A DNA stretch of 64,000 nucleotides from Antarctobacter sediminis (GTDB taxonomy: Bacteria; Pseudomonadota; Alphaproteobacteria; Rhodobacterales; Rhodobacteraceae): contig NZ_JAHUZG010000003.1 in assembly GCF_019218285.1 (NCBI RefSeq), positions 372,001 through 436,000 of the forward strand. The letters are read 5' to 3'. Below are positions 38,228 to 46,226 of the stretch, in pieces. Within the stretch, counting starts at the first letter, position 1. The number at the start of each line of letters is the position of its first letter. The position numbers were made by a program, and so were the translations under genes. Under the pieces are notes generated by a model. That model did not search any database. It was given only the letters and a program-made list of their open reading frames with translations, and was not told the DNA's origin.

Positions 38228-39543
38228 GCGGGACAGCTGCTGCCGGAACCGGTTTCTTTTTTCTCTTCGTCCTCATCGGACTGCGGGTGCCCATCGCCCT
38301 GTCGATGGCGCTGGTGGGGGCTGTGGGCTTTATCGCCTTCACCAGTTTCGACGCCCAGATGGCGATGATGAACGCGCAGGCCTATTGGCGGTTCACCACC
38401 TATGATCTCTCGGTGGTGCCCTTGTTCATCCTGATGGGGCAACTGGCCACCAAGGCGGGTCTCAGCCAAGAGCTGTTCACCGCCGCCCGCGCATGGACGG
38501 GCCACCGCAGGGGCGGTCTGGCGATGGCGGCAATTGCGGGCTGTGCCGGGTTTGGCGCGATCTGTGGTTCGTCGCTGGCCACCGCCGCCACCATGGGCAA
38601 GGTCGCTCTGCCGGAACTGCGCCGGTACAACTACAACGGTGCGCTGGCCACAGGAGCGCTGGCCGCGGGCGGAACGCTGGGCATTCTGATCCCGCCGTCG
38701 ATCATCCTTGTGATCTACGCGATCATCGTCGAGGTGAACATCGTCACCATGTTTCAGGCTGCATTCCTGCCCGGCATCCTTGCGGCGGTCGGATATATCC
38801 TCGCGGTCTCGATCTATGTGCGCATCTTTCCCGAAGCCGGGCCAGCCGCGCCACGCATGACCTACGCGGAACGGTTTGCCGCCCTGCGCGCCATCTGGCC
38901 GGTGCTGTTCATCTTTTGCCTTGTCATCGGCGGCATCTATTTTGGCATTTTCACCCCGACAGAGGCGGCAGCCGTCGGTGCCTTTCTTACCGGCCTTTTT
39001 GCCTGGGCGCGCGGGTCGCTGCGCTGGCCGGATCTCCGAGAGGCGGTGCTGGGCACCATCGGTACCACGGCGGCGATCTTCATGATCCTTCTGGGGGCCG
39101 AGATGCTGAACGGCTTTCTTGCCCTGACGCAGGTGACCTTCATGCTGGCCGACTGGTTTGCCTCTTCCGGGTTTTCGCCGATCATGGTGCTGACCATGAT
39201 GTTGCTGCTGTTCATTGTCATGGGGTGCGTGATGGACAGCCTGTCGATGATCCTTCTGACCATCCCGATCTTCTGGCCGATCCTGTCGGGCATGGATTTC
39301 GGCATGGACCAGACAGAGCTGAAGATCTGGTTCGGGATCATCGCTCTGATCGTGGTGGAGATGGGGCTGATTACCCCGCCCGTGGGTATGAATGTCTTTA
39401 TCATCAACCAGATGGCCCGCGATGTTCCGATCCGCGAAACCTTTAAGGGCGTCATTCCCTTCATGGCCTCGGACATCCTGCGCGTTGTGCTTTTGGTCAG
39501 CGTTCCATGGATCACGCTCTCGGTTCCCAGGCTCTTGGGTTGA
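38224..39543 (+). CDS. dctM: TRAP transporter large permease, DctM family
   Basis: A 439-residue inner-membrane protein with about 12-13 helices. DctM markers include Gly-Ala-Ile-Cys-Gly-Ser-Ser-Leu-Ala-Thr-Ala-Ala-Thr (about 113-125), Gly-Ile-Leu-Ile-Pro-Pro-Ser (near 156-162) and the repeat-related Leu-Ile-Thr-Pro-Pro-Val-Gly-Met-Asn-Val near 383-392, which form the two re-entrant sodium/substrate sites. It completes the PQM set and is followed by the monooxygenase gene after a 150-bp gap with a C11 tract. Confidence 0.92.
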   Translation: MSGTAAAGTGFFFLFVLIGLRVPIALSMALVGAVGFIAFTSFDAQMAMMNAQAYWRFTTYDLSVVPLFILMGQLATKAGLSQELFTAARAWTGHRRGGLAMAAIAGCAGFGAICGSSLATAATMGKVALPELRRYNYNGALATGALAAGGTLGILIPPSIILVIYAIIVEVNIVTMFQAAFLPGILAAVGYILAVSIYVRIFPEAGPAAPRMTYAERFAALRAIWPVLFIFCLVIGGIYFGIFTPTEAAAVGAFLTGLFAWARGSLRWPDLREAVLGTIGTTAAIFMILLGAEMLNGFLALTQVTFMLADWFASSGFSPIMVLTMMLLLFIVMGCVMDSLSMILLTIPIFWPILSGMDFGMDQTELKIWFGIIALIVVEMGLITPPVGMNVFIINQMARDVPIRETFKGVIPFMASDILRVVLLVSVPWITLSVPRLLG

Positions 39544-39645
39544 GCTGAACGGCTGACCTGAACACAACCTGCGGCGCGCAGGACCAACACCGGCAATCCG
39601 GGCGGCCACGCGCACCGGGCTGGGCTGGTGCGCGCGCCGCAGATG

Positions 39646-39656
39646 CCCCCCCCCCC
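39646..39656 (+). repeat. Homopolymer tract of 11 cytosines
   Basis: Eleven consecutive C lie 38 bp before the monooxygenase start codon, in the gap after dctM. Long C tracts are rare in such genomes and are prone to slippage. Sited in a leader rather than a gene, it could alter promoter spacing or translation; it may also be a sequencing artefact. Confidence 0.6.
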
Positions 39657-39693
39657 ATCCAGAAAACGGCGAAGCCTCGTCAAGGAGAGACAC

Positions 39694-40893
39694 ATGTCAC
39701 AACCTCGGAAAATACTCATCGCGGGCGCCGGTCTGGGCGGCCTGACCGCCGCGGCCTGCCTGTTGCAAGCGGGCCATGACGTCGACGTCTTTGAACAGGC
39801 TCCGGCCTTGGGTGAGGTCGGCGCAGGCATTCAGGTCAGCGCCAATGCCACCAAGGTGCTGCGCCACATCGGCGTGCTGGACCGGCTGGCCAAGCTTGCC
39901 GTGCATCCCCTTCGGACCGAATTTCGCTTGCACGACACTGCCGAAGTGGTCGCAACCATCAAGCTGGGCGAAGCGCATGAAAAGAAGTTCGGCGCGCCCT
40001 ACTACCACGTCTACCGCCCGGACATTCACGGTCTGTTGGCCGACCGCGTGCGCGAGCTGAAGCCCGATGCGATCAAGCTGGGCAAGGCCGCCACCAGCTA
40101 TGCCGAGACTTCCGAAGGCGTCACGCTTTGCTTTGCTGATGGCAGTGCTGCAACCGGGGATCTGCTGATCGGCGCTGACGGGATCAAGTCTATTGTCCGG
40201 TCCGGGATGCACGGAGTCGAACCGGCCAATTTCACCGGCAACGTGGCCTGGCGCGCGATGATCCCGGCGGATCGCCTGCCTGCCGATTTCATGGAAAAGA
40301 TCTTTATCAACTGGATGGGGCCGGAAAAACACATGGTGGTTTACTGGGTCCATCAGGGCAAGTTCCTCAACTTCGTCGGGTGCGTGGAAAAGCCGGACTG
40401 GACGCAGGAGGGTTGGACGATCAAGGCCCCTTGGGAGGATCTCAAGGCCGATTTCGAGGGGTTCCACCCGGATGTTCAAACGATGATCGACCTTGCCGAC
40501 CGCGATGCCTGTTATTGCTGGGCGCTGAACAACCGGCCAAAGTTGCCCTTCTGGTCCACTGACCGGGTGACGCTGCTGGGCGATGCTGCGCATCCGACCC
40601 TGCCCTACATGGCACAGGGGGCTGTCATGGCGATCGAGGACGGAGCCGTTCTGATGCGGGCACTGGATGAGGTCGCGACGCTGCCAGAGGCGTTGGCCGC
40701 CTACCAGAACGCGCGGATCGAACGGACCGCCCGGATCGTCAACGAATCCACGGAACATGCCAAGCTGTTCCACTTTCAGACCCATCAGGAGTTCCGCGAT
40801 GCCTTTGGCAAGAAAGATCCCTCGGCGGACCGGGCCAAGTGGCTTTACAATTACGATCCGCTGACGGTGCCGCTGGCCCCGGTGCCGGCCTGA
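39694..40893 (+). CDS. FAD-dependent aromatic-ring monooxygenase (salicylate/6-hydroxynicotinate hydroxylase-like)
   Basis: A 399-residue class A flavoprotein monooxygenase. The dinucleotide motif Gly-Ala-Gly-Leu-Gly-Gly is at about 10-15, Asp-Gly (Gly-Ala-Asp-Gly-Ile-Lys-Ser) sits at about 164-170, and Gly-Asp-Ala-Ala-His-Pro at about 290-295 binds FAD. The C-terminal part, with Met-Ala-Gln-Gly-Ala-Val-Met-Ala-Ile-Glu-Asp, follows salicylate 1-hydroxylase, 3-hydroxybenzoate 6-hydroxylase and NicC. It hydroxylates an aromatic acid using NAD(P)H and oxygen. AAGGAGA precedes the ATG at 39694. It follows the TRAP genes in the same direction, so the importer probably supplies its substrate. Its last 43 bases overlap the convergent lysR gene. 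Confidence 0.9.
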   Translation: MSQPRKILIAGAGLGGLTAAACLLQAGHDVDVFEQAPALGEVGAGIQVSANATKVLRHIGVLDRLAKLAVHPLRTEFRLHDTAEVVATIKLGEAHEKKFGAPYYHVYRPDIHGLLADRVRELKPDAIKLGKAATSYAETSEGVTLCFADGSAATGDLLIGADGIKSIVRSGMHGVEPANFTGNVAWRAMIPADRLPADFMEKIFINWMGPEKHMVVYWVHQGKFLNFVGCVEKPDWTQEGWTIKAPWEDLKADFEGFHPDVQTMIDLADRDACYCWALNNRPKLPFWSTDRVTLLGDAAHPTLPYMAQGAVMAIEDGAVLMRALDEVATLPEALAAYQNARIERTARIVNESTEHAKLFHFQTHQEFRDAFGKKDPSADRAKWLYNYDPLTVPLAPVPA

Positions 40894-41798
40894 TGCGCTG
40901 TCGTCATTGCCGCGTGCACCGTCTTGCGCAACCATTTGTTGACCGGATCATTGTCAAACCGCTCGGACCAGAACAGATGGGTGCTGTAGGACGGGATGGT
41001 GATCGGAAGCGGGGCAATGGTCAGCCGTTCGTCCTGTGCGTGACGTGCGGCTTGGCGGCTGGGGATTGACGCGATCAGCCCGGAGCCGCGCACCAGTTCG
41101 GCCGCCGAGCCGAAGGAATGCGTGATCAACCGGATGTTGCGTGACAGGCCCTGCTCCCGCAGGGCTGCGTCCAGAAAACCAGAGGGCGCGCCACCCAAAG
41201 GCGCGACCAGCAGGTGATCCGCATCTAGGTAGGTTTCAAGGTCAAGACCGCCCGCCGCCGCATGATCGGATCGCATCAGGCAAACCAGATGCTCGTCATA
41301 GGCCTTGCGCTGTTTCAGCCCCTCGGGGGCATACAGCATGGTCGTGACCGCAATCGCCAGACGGTTGCGCCACAGCTCGTCGGACCGATATCCGGGTGCC
41401 AAGGGCAGGAACTGGACCGGCGCGCGAAACCCCGCGCGCTGAAAGGCGGACAGGATGTCAGCGCCGTGCAGCAGGATCTCGGCGTCGGCGCTTGTGATCG
41501 TGATCGGTTCGACGATCCGCGACGGGTCAAAGCTGTTGTCCCCGATCAGCGCGGTTTCGATGATGGACAATGCCTCGGCGATGGGGCGTGCCAGTTCCTC
41601 GGCCCGGGGCGTCGGGGTCATCCCGCCTTTGCCGCGCAGGTACAGTTCATCCCCGAAGGTCTGACGCAGGCGTCTTAGCGCGTTGCTGACCGCCGGTTGG
41701 CTCAGCCCCAGCCGGTCGGCCGTTCGGGACACGCTGCGTTCCTGCGCCATGGTGTGCATGACTCGCAGCAGGTTCAGGTCAAGCGAATTAATATTCAT
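40851..41798 (-). CDS. LysR-family transcriptional regulator
   Basis: A 315-residue LysR protein starting Met-Asn-Ile-Asn-Ser-Leu-Asp-Leu-Asn-Leu-Leu at 41798; an ATG six codons earlier is less typical of the family. It belongs to the NodD/LinR-like subgroup, with HTH Leu-Gly-Leu-Ser-Gln-Pro-Ala-Val-Ser-Asn-Ala and Leu-Tyr-Leu-Arg-Gly-Lys-Gly-Gly after it. It is divergent from the exported metallo-beta-lactamase-fold gene at 41895, its most likely target. Its 3' end overlaps the convergent monooxygenase gene by 43 bases. Confidence 0.9.
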   Translation of the reverse strand: MNINSLDLNLLRVMHTMAQERSVSRTADRLGLSQPAVSNALRRLRQTFGDELYLRGKGGMTPTPRAEELARPIAEALSIIETALIGDNSFDPSRIVEPITITSADAEILLHGADILSAFQRAGFRAPVQFLPLAPGYRSDELWRNRLAIAVTTMLYAPEGLKQRKAYDEHLVCLMRSDHAAAGGLDLETYLDADHLLVAPLGGAPSGFLDAALREQGLSRNIRLITHSFGSAAELVRGSGLIASIPSRQAARHAQDERLTIAPLPITIPSYSTHLFWSERFDNDPVNKWLRKTVHAAMTTAHQAGTGASGTVSGS

Positions 41799-41894
41799 TT
41801 GGTGAATATTATGCATTTCAACAGAACTGTTAAGTGCAAAGCTGGACCACGCTAAATGCGGGGCGAACGATCACATGACCCCAAGGAGATCCTC

Positions 41895-42794
41895 ATGGTC
41901 GATACGCCCCTGTCCCGCCGCAACATGATCAAACTGGCGGCAACCGCCGGTGCAATCAGCACTGGATTTGCCTTTTCGGGCCAAGCTGCCCGGGCCGAGA
42001 GCCAGCGCAGCACGCCGATGCAAGGATCGGTGACGATCCACAAGCTGGGCCCGGTCACCCTGCACAGCTACATGGCGGCCGAAGCCTCGGCTGTTGTGAC
42101 GACACAGATTATTGAAACCGCGAATGAGCTGCATATCATCGACGTGCAGTTCCTTCAGAGCTTTGCGGCCGAGGCCCGGGCCTATGCCAACAGTCTGGGC
42201 AAGCCGGTGCGGCAGGTCATCCTTTCCCACGCCCACCCTGATCACTTGCTGGGCGGAGCGCAGTTTGCTGATTTGCCTTTTCTGACCTCGGACGCGGTGC
42301 TGGGCGATGTGCAGGCCAGCCAAGGCATGTACGCGGATCGCAAACAGCAGTTTGGTGACGAAACCGCGCTGTACCTGCCGCAGGGCGGGCTACAATTGGG
42401 CGCGACCCAATGGGACGGCGTCGATGTCACCATCGCCGAGGTGAAAGAGGCAGAGGCGGCCAACACGCTGACCTTCCATTTCCCCGAGGCCGGGCTCATG
42501 GTCGCGCAGGACCTGCTTTATGCAAATGCGCATGCTTTCCCGCTTGGTCAGGCCGGTAACTGGATCGCAGCGCTGGAGGAGCTTCGCGAAAAAGAGGGGA
42601 TTCAGGTGATCGGCGCGGGCCATGGCCTGCCTGCCGCGCGCGGAGCGTTGGACGATGCGATTGCCTATCTTGCCTTTCAGGAGAAGGTCATCTCGGCCAG
42701 TGCGAACGGTAAGGACGCCATTGACGCCCTGACAGCCGCCTACCCGGGTTATGGCGCCGAAGGTTTGCTGGACTTCGTGAATTATCGTTATTGA
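41895..42794 (+). CDS. Tat-exported metallo-beta-lactamase-fold hydrolase
   Basis: A 299-residue protein with a twin-arginine signal (Ser-Arg-Arg-Asn-Met-Ile-Lys, then a hydrophobic stretch and Gly-Gln-Ala-Ala-Arg-Ala; about 7-35). The metal motif His-Ala-His-Pro-Asp-His is at about 114-119, an Asp in Ala-Gln-Asp-Leu-Leu near 210 and a His in Gly-Ala-Gly-His-Gly near 243. The middle histidine of classical enzymes is not obvious, as in some SoxH-like relatives. The ATG at 41895 has AAGGAG upstream. The divergent LysR gene is its likely regulator. A periplasmic esterase, lactonase or thioesterase role is possible. Confidence 0.85.
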   Translation: MVDTPLSRRNMIKLAATAGAISTGFAFSGQAARAESQRSTPMQGSVTIHKLGPVTLHSYMAAEASAVVTTQIIETANELHIIDVQFLQSFAAEARAYANSLGKPVRQVILSHAHPDHLLGGAQFADLPFLTSDAVLGDVQASQGMYADRKQQFGDETALYLPQGGLQLGATQWDGVDVTIAEVKEAEAANTLTFHFPEAGLMVAQDLLYANAHAFPLGQAGNWIAALEELREKEGIQVIGAGHGLPAARGALDDAIAYLAFQEKVISASANGKDAIDALTAAYPGYGAEGLLDFVNYRY

Positions 42795-42807
42795 GCCGCA
42801 ACTTCGG

Positions 42808-42832
42808 AGGCGCCGCCAAACGGGCGGCGCCT
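42808..42832. terminator. Bidirectional hairpin terminator candidate
   Basis: AGGCGCCGCC at 42808-42817 and its exact complement at 42823-42832 with a five-base loop. It lies between the convergent metallo-hydrolase gene (ends 42794) and histidine kinase gene (ends 42840). The ten-base arm also occurs in the terminator at 5189-5219. Confidence 0.68.
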
Positions 42833-42839
42833 GCCCGAT

Positions 42840-45326
42840 CTAGCTGGCGTCCCTGTCCGCGTTCCGCGCCTGACGTGCCAGTTGTGCGGTCATCGTTTCG
42901 ATCAGCGTCTTTTTTCTCAGCGGCTTTGACAGGAAATCGTCCATGCCGGCACTCAGGCAGGCATTGCGGTCACTTTCGAAAGCATTGGCGGTCAGGGCAA
43001 CGATTCCGGGTTGCGGGATGTTCAACGTGCGGATCTTGCGTGTGGCGGCAAGTCCGTCAAGCTTGGGCATGGACATATCCATCAGCACGAGGTCTGGGCG
43101 CAGCCTTTGACAAATCTCGACGGCTTCCTCGCCGTCCTCCGCGTTCCAAAGCTCCACCCCTGTGCCGGCAAGGAACTTGTGGACCAGCATCCGATTGGTC
43201 TTGTTATCCTCGGCCAACAGCACGCGAGAACCGCGCAGCAGGGCCATGTCGACTGCTTCTTTCGGATGAATGGCAAGCGCGTCGCCGCGGGGCGGTTGGG
43301 TCTGGATTTCGACGGTAAACCTGCTGCCTTTGCCGTTTTCGGATTCGACAGAGATGGCCCCGCCCATCTGCTCTGCCAGATGCCGCGAGATCGTCAGCCC
43401 AAGGCCGGTGCCGCCGTATTTCCGCGTGATCGCCGCATCCGCCTGCGAAAACCGTTCAAAAATACGCGATTTTTGCTCTTCGGTCAGGCCCATGCCCGTG
43501 TCTTCAACAGTGAAGATCAGCTTGCCCGGCACGGCGTCTGCCTGTCTGACATGCAGTGTTACGCCCCCATCGGAGGTGAACTTGACGGCGTTGCCCAGAA
43601 GGTTCAGCAGGACCTGTCGCAGGCGGCCATCGTCCCCGCGTACCGTGACGGGCAGATCATCGGCCAACTGGGCGGACAGGCGCAATCCCTTGTCCTGCGC
43701 CGCCGAGCGGATCAGGTCCACCGAGTCCAGCACGCAGCGGTGCAGGTCAAAGTCCTGTTCCGAGATTTCCAGCTTGCCAGCTTCGAGCCGCGACAGGTCC
43801 AGAACGTCATTGATGATCTGGAGCAATCCTTGGGCGGAGTCGCGGATAACACGGACAAGATCTTTGGAATCCTGTGCCATGGGGCGTTCGGCAAGGATCT
43901 CTGCCATGCCCATGATCCCGTTCATGGGGGTCCGGATCTCATGGCTCATGTTGGCAAGAAACTCTGACTTGGCGCGGTCGGCGTTTTCCGCTGCCTTCTT
44001 GGCGCGTGCCAGTTCCATCTCATGCGCCTTTGCGGCGGTAATGTCGCGTTCGACACCAATGGTGAAGGACACGTCGCCCATTTCATCAAGGACGGGGACA
44101 AGATGGGTCTCGACCCAGATCTTGTCCCCGGATTTGGTGTAGTTCAGGATTTCGGTTCTCAGGCGCTTGCCCTTGGTGACGTGATCCTGAATCAAAGCGA
44201 TCTTGTCCGGGTCGGTGGCTGGCCCGTTCAAAAGCTCCGCAGGTGTCTTGCCGATCGCCTCGGCGGCGCTGTAGCCAGTGGTTTCCGAAAAGGCCCGGTT
44301 GACCCATGAAATGCGCCCGTCAGCCTGACTGACGACAATGCTGTCCGAGGCGTTCTGTGCCACCATGGAAAGGCGTTGCAGGGTTTCGCGGTTTTCCTTC
44401 AGTTCGGCCTCTTGCCAGGTCAGGAACTCGATCACAGAGTTTCGGTGCGAGGAGATCAGGCAGACAAGGAAAGTGGGCGCAATGACAAGAAAGCCGACGC
44501 CGATCAGGATGGCGCGCAGGGTCCATGCGTTGTCCGGCACGCCGTTCCATCCGCCTGCCGGAATAGCCGCCATCTGCCAGCTCCCCTCGGGCAGGGAGAT
44601 GTCCAAAAGAATGGGCATGTCGGAAAAGACCGTTTCCTCGCCATGGAATACGCCGCCGGCGGCCCCGGTGCCATCGCGCCCCCGAAGGGCGAGCTTCAGT
44701 CCGTGGGACGGATCGGTAAAGCCGGCCTTGGCATAAACCGCGGATTCGTCGATCACGACCGACACGATGCCCCAGAAGTCCTCGACCCCGCCGTTGTCGA
44801 CAAAGATCGGAAACCGGCCGATAAAACCGGTGCCGCCCTGCACCAGATTGACCGGCCCGGCGAGCACCATTTCCCCGCTGTCGCGGACGCGCAAGGCGGC
44901 AGCGCGCTGCGCGGCGTTCACGTTGTAATCCAGCCCAAGAACCGTCTTGTTCGGTTCGAACGGGTGGACCATGCGCACGACAAGATCCGGCGCCACGGCG
45001 ATATTCTTGATGTGGCGGCGGTCACCGACTGCGCGATTGGCCAGTTCGTTGAACTCTTGTTGTGAAATGTCGACATTTGTCGCGATCGCGGCGATCAGTC
45101 CGCGCACCAGCTGAATGTCGGCGTTTACAATGCCCTCCAGCTGGGATCGCAGGATCCCGGCGGCGTTCTGGACCTCGGCCCGGGTGGCCTGTTTGTGAAT
45201 GGTGCGGTTCTGTTGTTCTGCAAAGGTAAAGGCCAGCAGAAAGGCAGCAAGTGCAATCCATGCCGGCAGAAACGTCCGGCTCCGCATGGCCTCGCGATGG
45301 AGCTTGCGCGTTCCATACAGTTTCAT
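42840..45326 (-). CDS. Hybrid sensor histidine kinase (CHASE-PAS-HisKA-HATPase-REC)
   Basis: An 828-residue inner-membrane hybrid kinase. A first membrane helix at about 19-34, a periplasmic CHASE domain (Leu-Gly-Leu-Asp-Tyr-Asn and Val-Asn-Leu-Val-Gln-Gly-Gly-Thr-Gly) to about 265, a second helix near 275-295, a PAS domain (about 310-430), then HisKA with the phospho-His in Met-Ser-His-Glu-Ile-Arg-Thr-Pro. The ATPase N-box is Gly-Asn-Ala-Val-Lys-Phe and its G-boxes Asp-Thr-Gly-Met-Gly and Gly-Thr-Gly-Leu-Gly-Leu. A C-terminal receiver carries Asp in Leu-Met-Asp-Met-Ser-Met-Pro. The frame is open to 45431; ATG 45326 was chosen because it begins the cytoplasmic leader. No partner regulator is adjacent, so output is probably by phosphorelay elsewhere. 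Confidence 0.9.
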   Translation of the reverse strand: MKLYGTRKLHREAMRSRTFLPAWIALAAFLLAFTFAEQQNRTIHKQATRAEVQNAAGILRSQLEGIVNADIQLVRGLIAAIATNVDISQQEFNELANRAVGDRRHIKNIAVAPDLVVRMVHPFEPNKTVLGLDYNVNAAQRAAALRVRDSGEMVLAGPVNLVQGGTGFIGRFPIFVDNGGVEDFWGIVSVVIDESAVYAKAGFTDPSHGLKLALRGRDGTGAAGGVFHGEETVFSDMPILLDISLPEGSWQMAAIPAGGWNGVPDNAWTLRAILIGVGFLVIAPTFLVCLISSHRNSVIEFLTWQEAELKENRETLQRLSMVAQNASDSIVVSQADGRISWVNRAFSETTGYSAAEAIGKTPAELLNGPATDPDKIALIQDHVTKGKRLRTEILNYTKSGDKIWVETHLVPVLDEMGDVSFTIGVERDITAAKAHEMELARAKKAAENADRAKSEFLANMSHEIRTPMNGIMGMAEILAERPMAQDSKDLVRVIRDSAQGLLQIINDVLDLSRLEAGKLEISEQDFDLHRCVLDSVDLIRSAAQDKGLRLSAQLADDLPVTVRGDDGRLRQVLLNLLGNAVKFTSDGGVTLHVRQADAVPGKLIFTVEDTGMGLTEEQKSRIFERFSQADAAITRKYGGTGLGLTISRHLAEQMGGAISVESENGKGSRFTVEIQTQPPRGDALAIHPKEAVDMALLRGSRVLLAEDNKTNRMLVHKFLAGTGVELWNAEDGEEAVEICQRLRPDLVLMDMSMPKLDGLAATRKIRTLNIPQPGIVALTANAFESDRNACLSAGMDDFLSKPLRKKTLIETMTAQLARQARNADRDAS

Positions 45327-45680
45327 TCCGTCGAGGCCCTTCAAGCAGTCCGCAAGTGTCGGGGAAATTGGCTCAACTGGGGTTAAGGACGCGTTGAAAC
45401 GTGGACAGCCTTTCGCGAAACCTTTGGTCAACCTGATCCCGGCAGGGGTTTGTCCGGCGGTCAGGGCGGTAGAATCGGGGGTTCGGCAGGGTTTGGGTGG
45501 ACCGTGGTTGCCCCGTCCAAAGCGGTTTTTTGCAGCGGCTTGCCGATCTGATCCTGCACCCGTGCTTTCTCCAAGCGGCGTTTTGGCAAGAAAAAAGAAC
45601 TATTTATCAACATCGTAAGGGGGTTTTCTTTATGCCCTCTGTCAGGCTGGTCAATGCCGCACCGCAGCGGTTTATCTTCG
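45327..45680. other. Intergenic region between histidine kinase and the TRAP operon
   Basis: Short frames on both strands (such as 45461-45691 minus) have no ribosome site and no recognisable product. The interval becomes AT-rich around 45590-45640. The kinase could start as far upstream as 45431. No RNA gene was recognised. Confidence 0.45.
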
Positions 45681-45709
45681 TTGACAGGCATAAATTTCTG
45701 TAGATATAT
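45681..45709 (+). promoter_or_regulatory. Consensus-like sigma70 promoter of the TRAP/CoA-transferase operon
   Basis: TTGACA (45681-45686, a perfect -35) and ATATAT (45704-45709) are separated by 17 bases, 38 bp before the dctQ start. This is among the strongest promoter matches in the window. The -10 lies inside the palindrome at 45705-45720. Confidence 0.7.
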
Positions 45710-45720
45710 CAGATGATATA
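45705..45720. promoter_or_regulatory. 16-bp palindrome on the -10 element, candidate GntR operator
   Basis: TATATCA at 45705-45711 and its exact complement TGATATA at 45714-45720, separated by two bases. It overlaps the -10 of the operon promoter. The operon encodes a FadR-type GntR regulator (50746-51465), the obvious candidate for binding here as a repressor. The palindrome is seen; the pairing with GntR is inferred. Confidence 0.65.
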
Positions 45721-45746
45721 ACCGAAGGACAAGGAGGAGGTCCGAG

Positions 45747-46226
45747 GTGCTATCGGCATATTACAAGCTCTGCGGATACGTAGAGCTGGCGTTCAAACTC
45801 GTCGGAGTTGCGCTGTTCACAATCATGATCTCGGTCGTCTTTTACGAGGTCATGATGCGTTACATCTTCAACGCACCGACCTTCTGGGCCGAACCACTGG
45901 CGCGCAGCGCGATGATCTGGATGGTCTTTCTGGGGCTGGCCATCGGTATCCGTCAAAAAGACAACATCTGCGTCGATTTCATCGCCGACCGTTTCCACGG
46001 TGGATTTCGCGTGATCGCGGCGCTGGTACGGCTGGCGCTGGTCATCATTTTCGCGGGCATTCTTGTGATCTACGGGGCCCAGATGGCGACGCTTGGACTC
46101 AAGAAAAACACCATCGGGCTCAACATTCCGCTGGGCTACATCCAGGCGGTCGCACCGATTGCCGGCTTCGGGATGCTGCTTTTCTCGATCGAATTGCTGA
46201 TCAAACGGGATTGGGACCGCTTCTGA
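45747..46226 (+). CDS. dctQ: TRAP transporter small membrane subunit, DctQ family
   Basis: A 159-residue, four-helix protein with Pro-Thr-Phe-Trp-Ala-Glu-Pro-Leu-Ala-Arg (about 46-55) and Gly-Ile-Arg-Gln-Lys-Asp, typical of DctQ. It starts at GTG 45747, six bases after a strong AAGGAGGAGG site. It is the first gene of an operon that runs to 57330 and its stop overlaps the dctM start (TGATG). It forms the importer with DctM and the DctP protein at 47522. Confidence 0.88.
   Translation: MLSAYYKLCGYVELAFKLVGVALFTIMISVVFYEVMMRYIFNAPTFWAEPLARSAMIWMVFLGLAIGIRQKDNICVDFIADRFHGGFRVIAALVRLALVIIFAGILVIYGAQMATLGLKKNTIGLNIPLGYIQAVAPIAGFGMLLFSIELLIKRDWDRF

Noticed and set aside
45461-45691. Minus-strand 76-codon frame before the TRAP operon
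   Set aside because: Proline-rich end, no ribosome site, and it overlaps the promoter of the dctQ gene.
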